DNA from: Hemerocallis citrina | Taxonomy: Eukaryota > Streptophyta > Magnoliopsida > Asparagales > Asphodelaceae | DNA length: 64,000 bases | Assembly (NCBI GenBank): GCA_017893485.1 | Contig: CM030362.1 | Span: forward strand, 260,018,255-260,082,254 | Reading direction: 5' to 3' | Shown: positions 1-12,400 of the stretch, one piece after another | How the letters are laid out: every line of letters begins with the position of its first letter | Numbering within the stretch: position 1 is the first letter of the stretch | The notes under the pieces: generated by a model | Databases searched by the model: none | Seen by the model: only the letters and a program-made list of their open reading frames with translations | Told to the model about the DNA's origin: nothing | Program-made: the position numbers and the translations under genes

Positions 1-654
1 AAAAATTCTACCATTGTTGTTGAAAGATAATATGTCAACTAAAGAGAATTTTGGAGGTTAGCGTAGGATTACTCCCAAATAGAGGATATAGAAGAGAGAG
101 GAATGAGAGAGATTTGAGATGGGGAAGAGCCCAAAAAAGATCTCACGCAAATGGGCCTAAAAGCATATATTGGGGTATCGGCCTGCATGGAGCATTGACC
201 TTGTAAACTGTGCTTGCTGACGTTGCTCGGCAGGTCCTTCATATCTTTGACCTGGCCGGACATTGGTGTCTCACGGGTTCATGTCCCCAAGATGCACCGT
301 CGTCAGTGGTATGGATGACTAATAAAGGAAATATCCTTGCTTGTATTTTGTCTAGCAACAACTGTAAATGCGGAGCATGTGCAGGTAAGCCGGAGCAAAT
401 CCCATAGTCCCACAATTTTTCCTTTTGTTACATTGATTAAAAATGATTCACTTCCTATTAGCTCTAGCTCTACTAAGGTCATTAGGCTGAATATAGTTTC
501 CAATATATTGAATAATTTATATCTCAAGCCACTCACATAATTAACATGGAATCATTGAGTGGAGTCATATACTCATTTTGGTGTGAATTGAAAATATCAT
601 CTCTCAGGAGTATGTCCTAATGAACATCAAGCCAAAGCCAAAGAAAATTTTTTG
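1..654. other. MUTS2 intron 7, unassigned
   Basis: No MutS2 exon and no recognisable element. Short open frames on both strands overlap one another and look random. Confidence 0.5.
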
Positions 655-765
655 TTTTGTTTTTTTTTTTTTTTGAAAAAAGGTTATATTGTAGCCTGGT
701 CAGGTCTGAAACCCGAGACCTCTCTTCACCTATCCCAGCCATTTACCATCTAAGCTACAAGTCAG
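655..765 (-). mobile_element. tRNA-derived SINE-like repeat
   Basis: On the minus strand TAGCTTAGATGG fits the pol III A-box consensus TRGYNNANNNG. About 35 bases later CGGGTTTCAGACC resembles a diverged B box, and the element ends in an A-rich tail (an 18-T run on the plus strand). About 110 bp. Family not identified; a decayed tRNA pseudogene is the alternative. Confidence 0.5.
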
Positions 766-1098
766 TGGTAAGCCATGCAAAATATTGAAGTTATAAAGAT
801 ATCAAATTAATATATGGTTAATTTGTTAGGTAGCACGGGTACAATATACCTAACAAAATATTACATAAAACAATAATAAGTTGTATAGGGATATACCAAA
901 GGAACGTTTGTAGACAACTTATGTCATTTACATCAAGATGATGTTACATTGTGAAACTCTATCCTAATTAACTATCCTCACAAACAGTTGCCCAAAATTT
1001 CAATCTTCAGGTACTCTTACTTTTCCAGGCCTCAGTTCTCTCTAAATTTATTGTTTCGTTGACATCAATGAGATAATATCTTGAGCAATAAATTTCAT

Positions 1099-1262
1099 GG
1101 TTTTAAAGATCAGGTCGATCCCAATCCGGATCATTTTTCAAGAGGTACAACCCCTAAATCTCAAGATCGGCTAAATAACTCGGGGATCGGCCGAGTTAGC
1201 TATTGATCGGATGGATTGGCCCAATCCTAACCGGAAACCACCGATCCAATGATTTAAAAAAT
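1099..1262. mobile_element. short degenerate inverted-repeat element
   Basis: About 160 bp bordered by TTTTAAAGATCAGGTCGATC and an inverted relative (TTTTAAATCATTGGATCGG), with internal GATCGG/CCGATC repeats. Target duplication not established. Confidence 0.35.
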
Positions 1263-1352
1263 CAATATTTGAATTTTCTATTCACGTGGATCATTTTATC
1301 CAAGTAATGAAGATGTAATTATGCAATGAACATCATTTCATATCTATCTTTT

Positions 1353-2700
1353 AAGTAGCACGGAAATAGGTATGGGGTCGGGGTACGACATGACACAGGT
1401 ACGCGGATATGTGATTTCTCAAAAACATAGGATATGGTGCATTTTTTAGTACGTCGAATACAAAATATAATATATTTAATAAATATTATGTTTAAAACAT
1501 ACAAAATTCAAAAATATTCTAATAACTAGAATAATGTCAAATTTGAATTGAGACATTCTAGAAATTTAACTTATTAACATAATATTAAGCGACTTAATAG
1601 CAAATACCATTACCAAAATCAACGCATCACAAAATATTTCATTCATACAACAAGTTCAAAGTTCACACCCAAATACAAAATCAAGCATCTCTATGTAGTA
1701 GTAAGTATCAAGTACCAAGTAGTAGCTAGTAATTACAATATTCAAGTCATAACAAAAACCTAAACTTTCAAGTCAGATACAACCAAAATATCACTAGTTC
1801 ACTACAAATCTTATCATGGGTCTTTTGTATGCTTATTTCTTGGTGCTAAATGCTTTATAAACACACAAGGAACTTGATTGACTGTATCTCAATTATGTCC
1901 ATACACTTAACTTCTTTGTGCTAAATGCTTTATTAACATAATATAACTTAATTGATTGTATCTCAATTGTATCTATATGCTTATTTTTTCGTGCTATTTT
2001 TTAACCTTCGTGCAGGACAAAATACTGCATACTCGATGAGAGGCTTTGTATATTAAGTTGGCTGATAAGGAGCATAGTTCCTCTGTCTATTTTTCTCAGA
2101 GTAACAAAACTCCAACATAAGCAATGATTCACTATCTATAGTAATGATAACAAAGACCCTAAACAAAAGGGAAGAAGAACAAGCATGAAGCATCAAAGTA
2201 CTACACAAAAAGGAGTGTGCTATATCTAATCTTGGGAGAGCTAGGGTTTTCAGTTCAACTTCGGAGGCAGGGGAGATAGCGGCGGCGACTTCGGCGTTGA
2301 AGAGGCGGCGCTTGAGAGAGGAAGAGGCAACAATGGCGCTAAAGAGGCAGTGGTGACGACAACGGCAGAGAAAGCTATGCCGATCTTAGGGGAGATTGAG
2401 ATTGAGATTGAGGAGGGAGACAAAGGAGGAAGACGGTGGTGGCGATCGAGGCATCAGAGACTTGAGAGTGGAGAAGGCGATCGTTTTGAAGATTGATTGG
2501 GAATTTAGGGTTTCGATCGAGCTCGAGATTGGGAGTATTAGGGGATTTGGCATTTCATTTTGAGAGAGAGAGACAGAGAGAGAGCAAGAGGCACCCAAGT
2601 CGCACCTGAACGCACCCATGTTGCACCCAATTTTTTTTTAAATGAATAAATAACGTGGGTACGCACCCAGTACGTACCCGCACCCAGGTTGGAGACTTCT
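1353..2700. mobile_element. Mutator-like relative of 51988-52752, with GC-rich cargo
   Basis: The left end (AGCACGGAAATAGGTATGGG and the following GGGTACGACATGACAC) matches, inverted, the right end of the 51988-52752 element. The right end has the family's GGTACGCACCC/GTACCCGCACC motifs. In between, 2230-2620 is GC-rich and on the minus strand resembles a plant gene start, with CGAAACCCTAA motifs and a 77-codon open frame (2619-2386). This may be captured host sequence. Precise ends and target duplication were not found. Confidence 0.45.
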
Positions 2701-3302
2701 CAACCTGGCCCAACCCCAACAACTATTTTTTTGGGTTAGATGGATTGGGTCACATCTTGACCCATGAGTTTTCTACGTGGGTTGGGTTGGGTTCGGTTTA
2801 AAGGGTGGTGTGATTTGCCCTCTAGCCTCTGTCCCAAAAGTTCGCTTATGTTAGTATTTTGCGTTCATAGGCAATCCTATTTATACACCTCTCAAGCCTC
2901 TCATCTATAATATGGGACTAAACTCCCACTCTTATTGAAGGCACATGCTAGGCTTACTAATCTATCAGCTAGAAACCCGACTAGTCCAAATCCATGGAAT
3001 TTCATTAATGCATATGAGCCCATTTATTATTTCCTAAGCCCACTTAGGGTATTACAGTTAATATTCAGTAACATTAGCACTGCATCAAATTAAATAAAAC
3101 ACAGCATGAAAGACTTTAATGCAAGGGAGCATACCAAAAGATAGTGAAATGATTTAGTAGTGCATATTTACTAATTGCTTGTTATGAGAAAATATTTGCG
3201 TTGTTGACATTTTTTTTTAAGTCTAACTATAGAAGGAATAAATTAAAAAGTTTGTTTCATACAATTCATCCATAAAAAAGTGCATGCAATGCTTCAAAAT
3301 AC

Positions 3303-3385
3303 CTGGACAGTAGAAGTCCTTTAAATGATGAAAACTCATCGCCCATAGTTTTCAAGCACCATCTTCCATTCATATTGCAAACTTC
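3303..3385 (-). CDS. MUTS2: MUTS2 exon 7
   Basis: 83 nt, phase 0 to phase 2. Acceptor CTCCTAG, donor GTATTT. Reads EVCNMNGRWCLKTMGDEF then SSFKGLLLS; the GRWCxK...SFKGLLL block is conserved in MutS2. No exon 8 (expected to read like GSGxGSxxEPLSAVPLND) was found in bases 1-3302, so the rest of the gene lies outside the window. Confidence 0.85.
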
Positions 3386-3423
3386 CTAGGAGGGACATAC
3401 CATGGAGAGATAAAGAGGTAGGG

Positions 3424-3476
<53 letters not shown>

Positions 3477-6400
3477 ATGCAACAACATCGTTGAAAAAAT
3501 AAGAGGAAAATTACAGCATGAAAACATACCATGGAGGAAGCTTGCCCTTCATCATCTATAGATAATTTGTCCATCATTTGTAATAACTGAATAACAAAAC
3601 GGTAGCTCCTATTAGTGTTAAAACTTAAAAGATCACAATATAAGATCAGCCTATGCAGTTTTGTACAACAGTTTTAAGTGTATTTTAAGTATGTAATCAG
3701 AATGCCGAATGCATTTTCATTTGGCTTTTGGATTATTTTGTTAGGCCTCAAAGATATATGCAATCCTCTACAACAAAACTTATATTCCCCCTTCAGATTA
3801 TTACCCAGACTATTAAAACTTTTGGAGGATTGCTCCTCAGTACAAGTGGTAAAAGAAGTAGGAGTTTGATTATAAATACTGTTCACCAAAAGGACTTTCT
3901 ATCGAAATTTATTTTGGGTTTTGATGTTGTTGTTGACACTCAGTTGCATGAACATAAAATCCTTCCCACCTAAAGGTAGGCTTTGCTTCCTACGAACTGA
4001 TATTTCAGGGGTTTTATGGTCCTGTCTTCCCCATAATTTTGTGACTAAAAATTTAGCAAGAACACCAAGGTTTGACATTAGGTTCCATTGTAAGCTTCCT
4101 GAGAATTTCCTGAAACTTTTTCAAAATATAATTTTGGTCCATAGTCGACCCCATTTTAATCTTTAAAAGGATGATGATAAAGATAATGATCTTTGTCAAA
4201 GCATACCTCATTTGATAAGCAGCATCAGTAAAAATTGAAGTAATTAATATGCTAGTTGATGAGAAAAATAAGGAATTTATTCAGATATAAAATCTGCGTT
4301 ATATCAGCCGAGTATCCGATATTTCGACTTATATGTAGTATAGCAAGGTTCGTTGTATGTATATCAGATATGGATGAAACAATGTTTTCATGTGAAATCG
4401 AGCCAAGTTAATGGGTATCAACCCTAGCCTAATCAACAGATTATATCATAATATAAAGCCGAGTTTGACCAGCTCTTGCATTAAAGATGGTCATCTCAAC
4501 AGTATGCCTAGTTAACTGCTATTCTCTGATAAGATATTGTTATTTATAATCCAAACTAAATATGAAAATAATTGTCAATTAGTTTTTTTTATGAAATTTG
4601 TTTTTATGTATTGCATATGAATTTATTTTAGGCGGTCATTAGCACATTTGATTATAAATTTCTTATCTCTAGATTAAGAATGACATGTGACAAATGACAA
4701 AATGTAAATCATTTGTAACGCATTTAGGACGTATTTATATCTGACTGACATTTACCAATATCCATCCTAATATGTCCCCGACATCACTCATCTGACATGG
4801 TCTAGGTTGATTTAATGCCAACATCGGCCACTTAGAACCTTGATGCTGATGTATCCAGCGTCCCCTCAAATAGACAAAAGTGGTGGACCTAAGCTCCAAG
4901 CAAAGCTAAGAGACATTCAGTTAGAAGAATCATGATTTTTTTGAACATCTTATATGATTCTCAGCAAGGACTAAAGTTGATTAGTTATAACACTAAAATA
5001 TGCAACCCTGAAGGAGAAGGCATTTGCTTGATCGTATAAAACAATAAATGGATGTCAACCTTTAAAAAGTGCTTTGTGTTTAACTTTCATTTTCAAGACT
5101 AAGGAATCCTAGAGTAACCAAGAGTTGCTACATCTAGCACTTGTAAGATGTATCATGATTCTTAGCACTGTCACATTTACCCGATACCCGGTCCCGACCC
5201 GGACCCGACCCGAACCAGGCATTGGACCAGAACCGACCCGATCTATACGGGTCCCGGTCCGGCTCCTAAAATAAGACCCAATGCACTTCCGGATCCGGGT
5301 CCGCTCAAAATGGAACCGACCCGGACCCGTACTCATTAAAAAATACCCCAAAAATTATGAAATTTGAATAATAGAGTTATAGGGATATACATGTAAATAG
5401 TAATTATTGAAGATATATGTGTAAATATAATAGTTATTCTGTACTTAAGTGCAAAAATTGTTGAAACCGTAGGGTATGGGTGCAAAAATATTAAAGTGTA
5501 AATACGCTACTGGACCCGACGGGTAGATTTTTTTAATTAGGACCCGGACCCGATTCTCGCAAGTCCAGGTCCGATCCAAATTTTTATACCCGTAGGGTAC
5601 CGGGTCTGGGTCCGGGTAGTGGAGGACCCTGTAACACCCGGTACTTAAGCGGGTATATATATAATATTATATAGAGATATATAATAATATATATATATAA
5701 TAATTAGAAGAGATGAGTTGGTTGATGTGACCTACAAGAGGATCCTATAAGGGTTTGATTGGAAGGAATTAATGATATGGCCTATAGGATTGATTATGGG
5801 GCATAAGGCAATATTGCATGTAAATGACATGCATGCATGGAAAGAGTGACGTGAATGGCATGGGTGTATAATCCCATATCGGATGTGAGTGAGAGTGTGT
5901 GAGTATATATAGGATTCCATATGATAAAGGTTCACCTAACGGGTATACCCACCTTTTGATGGTGCCTGTGGTGGGCATGGATAGAGTTTTGTGTCCATTC
6001 TTTCGCGTGCGTGCACACGTAGCCGTGTGCACAGCTGAGCCGGGCTCAGGGCGTTACAGACCCGACACGATAGAATCCGATAGCAGCTCTAGTGATTTTA
6101 TACTAATATCAATATATCAGTTTAGTGCTGCAATAAAAGGCTACAATTAAAATTTTAAAATTCATCCTTGTCAGACAAAACTAATATTTTTATATAAAAA
6201 ATTCATTTTTTGATTTTTACTCAATGTACAGTGGGAATGTGTTCTATTTGGTTTTATTTGCATCATAGAATTAAATGCAATTCCCTGTCAAAATCTTTCA
6301 CCTTTTCCCTTTTTATAAATTGTGTTTCACTCTAGGATAAACTATTTGCACCTTGGTTAAGCTTGCATACTGTACTTAAAGTTTCCTGCCTATGAACTAG

Positions 6401-9400
6401 CATTCAAAGATTCATGGGAACTTTGAAGCCTTTTTGATGAGGACATCGGTTTTGTTTTGTTTTATTTTGAAATTTAGCTATATATAGTAGTTTTGCAATT
6501 TACATCCTTTATTTTCTGCAATAGAATATTTTGAAGATTTTTGTATTGAGATTTTGTTTTGAGCTATATATAGGCCTTGAGAATAATGAAAATGTATGCT
6601 ATTATTGATTACAAAAGGTTATTGTGTTGAGTTGTTGCTCTTCATTCTCCTCTTGTGCGTGTGAGACCATAAAAGAACGTTAGGGTTGGTCAGAAATCCT
6701 AAAAAAGTATTAGGGTTTGTGAGAAGCTCTAAACTACACCAAAATTCCAAAATCTTTTATCCAAAACCCCAAATGCTAACTCTAATAAATTAAACCATAA
6801 TCTAATCCCCTCTATTTCATCTTCTTCACCCCCACCTCTCGAAACCCATAAGCCCCCAACGCCTCGCCCTACTATTTCCCCTCCATCGCTCCCCTCATCC
6901 TCCCGCTCACCACCACCGTCTAGCACCCCTGCCTTTCCTCTCCCTTCACCATCGTCCTCAACCACCCGAAATCCAACAACCCCCGAAGCTTCTCTCTCCC
7001 TCCACCAGCCTCCCCGACTCCTTGTCTCTTCTTTCCTCCAACGCCAAAGCTCCTCCCTCACCACCGACCAACCCTCTCAACCCCTCCATCGCCATCGACA
7101 CCGGCCCTCCACTCCAATTCCCCTCAATTTCGAAACCCTAATCCCCAAATCCCTACAAATCTGAAACCCTAATTCCCAAATTTTCAATTTAATTCCTAAC
7201 CTTAATCTCCATATCAAGGGAATGATTTGCGGAGGAGTACAGTGCTATTGATTGCGACGATTGGCATCTTCTTTCTTCATCAGTGGCGACGACTCATTCT
7301 ACGAACCCCGATAACTTCTTTCCACTTCTCCATTATTTGTGTTACTGCCTATCGTCTCTATAATATTATTTGAATTATCTGTCGTCCACAAATATTGAGT
7401 GTGAGCTTCTAATTGTCAATTAGCGTACAAATCATTATTGAATATTTTACTTGCTAAAACGATTAAGTATAATTGTTGATTGTTAGACGTGAATTTTTAA
7501 TTAGGCTTGTTAAACTATGTCATATCTTGAAAATTCATCAAACCAATTAATAGTTTTAATTTCTAACCTAATCTGCATTACTTGTTGGTAAACTTAATCT
7601 TTTAAAATTTTTGAAAATCCTCTACTTAGGGTTAAGTTTACATCATTTTGGTATCAGAGCGAAGATTTTTTAAAACTCTAGTTCTTGCATCATTAGTCAT
7701 AATTTGTTCATTCATTTAGGAATCGTTCTTGCATCATTTTTATTAAAAAATGCATTCATTTTAGGGTTATTTTTTCTTCTTTCTTTATTAGATCACTTCA
7801 GATTTAAAAAAAGAATATATTTTAGGTGCATTTAGAACACGTTTACCCAAATTTCAGTAAACACACGTCACCACGACCCCTAGAATTTAGCGAGCCCATT
7901 TTCAAACTGAAATGGACAACTCTGATATTTTCACTACCCTCGTTGTCATTCAAGCAACTCTTGCCAATATCAATCAGAAGCTTGAGAAAGTGGAATTGAA
8001 TCAAAATGTTGCCCCTGAGCTTTTAACGTCAGATCCCTCAAGGGAAAGATCGTGACGACCGACATCAAGACCATGACCCTGACGAACATTACAAGAAGAA
8101 CGTTAAGGCTAACGTTCCCTACTTTGAAGTCCGTATGGAACCCCAAGCTTATCTCGATTGGATCAGTACGATGGACCGCTACTTTGTATGGTTTGACATG
8201 AGCGAAACCCTGAAGGTCAAATTTGTCACGATGAAATTGACTAGTAAAGCTCAAAAACACTGGACCAATCTTGATCATGTCCGCAGAGGCCGAGACCTGG
8301 CACCCATAGATACTTGGGAAGTCATGACAGAAAAGCTCACTAAGAGATATGTAACGTTATCGTTCCACACCTGATTGCTAGATTCATGAAACCAACTCTA
8401 TCAAGAAAGCAAATCCACCCGAGAGAAGTTGTTGATATGATTGACGACTTCCTTATTCGGTGCAATATGTTAGGTAAAGAGAGCGAAGAACAAACTCTCT
8501 CTAGGTTCAAAGCTGGATTACGAGCCAATCTTAGAAATGAGCTAATTCATAGAAATGTGGACTCTTTGGCAGCAACTTATGTCCTTGTCCTCGATATGGA
8601 TTCCTTAAAGCAAGTTTCCCCTATAAGTCCAACAATTCGAGATATCATTCCTCTAGAATGATCTCTACTGAGCCCTCTAGACTTGAGTCATCCTCTTCTC
8701 AGAACCCCAACATGTCTTACCCAAGCCAGCCTATTTCAAATTCCTATCCATCTAAAACTGACAACACGGGTAAGAACACTGAAAAAAACTACTCTAAGAT
8801 GGATCCTCTCACTAAGTGCTATAAATGCAAGAGATACGGCCATGTTACTGGCAACTGTTCTAGCCCCAGTAGGATCAACATCGTAGAAGGTACCGATGTC
8901 ATTGTTGATTAGCCCTGACAATGAGTTTACATATAAACCTCATATAAGTGATGACTTCGGTGAAGAAAATGATGACCTGCCTCTCAACTATATTCGGTCG
9001 ATCCAATCAATTCCATTGAATATACCTGAGTCACTCATTCCTTCCCAAGTCACTTGGCAGCTCAAGATTTTATTCCTGTATTAGAACATCATAGTCTCAG
9101 AGTCTGCATCCACATTTGCATCCTGCATTCATGATTTGCGCAAAAAAAATTCTAAGGAAATTAATGAGAATAATTTTAACTACAAGTTAATAGCAGATAC
9201 TAGAAAGAAATTTAAAACTTTTAATGTTGGTGACGAAGTGATGGTTCAGATTCGTCTGGAACGGTTTTCAGCTAGATCCGTTAAAAAATTGAACACACGT
9301 GCTACAGACTCATTTAAAATTTTGCATAAAATCAATAATAATGCCTATATCGTTGACCTTCCTGAAGGTTTTGGCATAGTAAGACTTTCAATAATGAGGA

Positions 9401-12400
9401 TCAAGTACCCTATGAAGGTTCAAAATTTAATCCTAAAAATTCTCTTATAAATGAGCCATCCTGCAACCTAATGGTGAGATTCCCACATTTTCCCCTTTAC
9501 TGATACTACTTATCCACCGACAGACAAATTGAATAATATTTTAGATGATCAGATAATCTCTACTAGAGATTGTGGTATTCATAGGTATTTGGTGAGATGG
9601 AAAAACAAGCAGAAGTCGGAGGATACTTGGATTGATCGTGAAGAGCTCCAGCACTTGGATCCACATCTTTTGAGCATTATGACATGATCATTGGTTTTGA
9701 CTCGACTGTGTCGAGCTCTCTCCCACGCGGAGAGAATGATGAGGATATCAATTATGTTTTGTTTTATTTTGAAATTTAGCTATATGTAGTAATTTTGCAA
9801 TTTGCACCCTTTATATTCTGCATTAGAATATTTTGAAGATTTATATTGAGATTTTATTTTAAGCATATATATAGGCTTTGAGAATAATGAGAAGGTATGT
9901 TATTATTGATTTAAAAAGTTATTGTGTTAAGTTGTTACTCTTCATTCTCCTCTTGTGCGAGTGAGACCATAAGAGAACATTAGGGTTTGTGAGAAATCCT
10001 AAGAAAGTATTAGGGTTTGTGAGAAACTCTAAACTATACCCAAATTCCCGAATCTTTTATCCAAAACCCCAAATACTAACCCTAGTTAATTAAATCCTAA
10101 TCTAATCCCCTCTTTCATCTTCTTCTTCACCGCCACCTCCCAAAACCCATCAGCCCCCGACGCCCCGCCCTGCTATTTCCCCTCCATTGCTCCCATCATC
10201 CTCCCGCTCACCACCACCGTCCAGCACCCTGCCTTTCCTCTCCTTTCACCGTCATCCTTAACCACCCCAAATCCAACAACCCCCGAAGCTTCTCTCTCCC
10301 TCCACCAGCCACCCTGACTCCCTGTCTCTTCCTTCCTCCGACGCCAAAGCTCCTCCCTCACCACCAACCAACCCTCTCAACCCCTCCATCGCCACCCGAC
10401 ACCGGCCCCCCACTCCAATTCCCTTCAATTTCGAAACCCTAATCCCCAAATCCCTACAAATCTGAAACCCTATTTCCCAAATTTTCAATTCAATTCCTAA
10501 CCTTAATCTTCATATCAAGGGAATGATTTGCGGGGAAGTAAGTGCTATTGATCGCGACGATTGGCATCTTCTTTTTTCATCAGTGGCGACGACTCATTCT
10601 ACGAACCCCGGTAACTTCTTTCCACTTCTCCATTATTTGTGTTACTGTCTATCATCTCTATAATATTATTTGAATTATCTGTCATCCACAAATATTGAGT
10701 GTGAGCTTCTAATTGCCAATTAGCGTACAAATCATTATTGAATATTTTACTTGCTAAAACGATTAAGTATAATTGTTGATTGTTAGACGTGAATCTTTAA
10801 TTGGGGCTTGTTAAACTATTTCATATCTTGAAAATCCATCAAACCAATTAATAGTTTTAATTTCTAACTTAATCTGCATTACTTATTGGTAAAATCTTTT
10901 AAAATTCTTGAAAATTCTCTACTTAGGGTTAAGTTTACATCACTTTTTCACATAAAAATAAGAAACAATGGCACAACAAAACACAAGATGTGACATGACA
11001 CTCCAACACATAAGAATGTTATGATGCATATAAATCGGAAGCATGGAGTCTGATACTTGTGTCCAACAAAACAGTTTTTTCAAATTAAAGTGTCCAGGTT
11101 TTATAGTTGTCACAGTTTCCTGGAGAGAAATTTGAAACTAAGTTAGGGACACAGATTCAAATCCGGTTGTAAAATTGTGTCAAACATAGGACGGTAATAT
11201 ACGCTTCAAGTTTGATCCACAAAATAGTATAATGTTGGTAATGATGAAGCTACACACAGCATCATGCAAGTTTACATGTACATTTAGTAATTTAAAATAA
11301 AAGACTTTCTATAACTTCCCACAAGTTCACTCGAATTGAAGAGGTTTCTCTGAGGGGAAAAACAAAAGAGAAGGAAGCGGTAAAGAATATAAACGCAACC
11401 AAGAGGGCCATATAATCCCCCAAAAAAATCAATAGAGGGACACCACTGATACAAATTGAATACAAAGAAAAGAATCAAGCAAAACAAACTTCAGCATTTT
11501 GGAAGGTTCACATCTATCGAGTTAAAAGTTACATACAAGAAAGAAATAATGGCTTAAAACTCAGTATCAGATGAGACATTAGCCTATTATTAACTACTAA
11601 GGCATACTTGAACTATTGGTAAATAAAATTCAGATCCAATGTGGTCGATGCATCTCATTATCAGAACATACATGAAACCATGCATGTACTAAGGTGAGAA
11701 CTGTGTTCCTATAGAAAATAGATGTTACTATTCATTTTAAAGCATTTTAGATGTTCCAATATTTAGCCCCAATGCCATAACTGTCTCTAGTACTAACATC
11801 TCTGAAATGCCTGGTACAGGAGTATTATGGTTCAGTACCTTCCTCTCCAAAGACCGAACTTGATCACGATAATATTTCAATTCCGAGCTCTGAAAGTCAA
11901 GAAAATAGGGAAATCAGAACATGAAGTTACTAAACTTTCCAAGGAGATCTATAGATGTCAGGATTTATGAGACCACAAACAACCAAACTGAACAGCACTA
12001 GCAAAACTTCAAAAGACAGTGAATAAATTCAGGTTACAATGAAAATACATTTGCAGATTTAACTAATAGCTAAGAAATTATTTCATATATGATACAAGCC
12101 GGGTTAAATGTTTAAATAGATTTGACAACAGAAATTTCAGCCGGGTTAAATGTTTAAATAGATTTGACAACAGAAATTTCTCTGTTGGTTCTGTTACCAA
12201 ATACCCCCAAGTGCTAGTAGCATAAGAAAGACCTCGCCAGCCAATGGTTAAAACTTAATTTAACATGTCCAGGTAACATTTATAATAGTTAACATCCTAA
12301 ACACATTAATACTAGGTCAGTTGGATGGGAGTCCCTAATAGTTAGCATTAAGATGAGGAATATCCATCTGAACAATGACTCAACCCTAGTCACAAGGTTA

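Larger units (their letters stand above)
6435..10942 (+). mobile_element. non-autonomous Ty3/gypsy element with gag and chromodomain-like C terminus
   Basis: Two LTRs (6435-7645 and 9737-10942, both TGATGAGG...TTACATCA) with exact 5-bp duplications CTTTT on each side (6430-6434, 10943-10947). Inside are a tRNA-iMet primer site, a gag-like region, then directly the C-terminal end of an integrase and a chromodomain-like block. Protease, reverse transcriptase, RNase H and the integrase core are absent. Reading frames carry stops and frameshifts. A second copy (15772-21429, minus strand) shares the same internal junction, so this is a deletion-derived subfamily that depended on enzymes supplied in trans. 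It lies in MUTS2 intron 5, opposite to the gene. Confidence 0.88.

Noticed and set aside
6729..7064. 111-codon minus-strand Gly/Arg/Glu-rich open frame
   Set aside because: Antisense to the C-rich LTR block; the second LTR copy (10173-10488) breaks it into different frames.
7130..7170. Repeated AAACCCTAA as interstitial telomere repeat
   Set aside because: The motifs are spaced and embedded in unique C-rich LTR sequence, not tandem TTTAGGG arrays; they fit telo-box promoter motifs.
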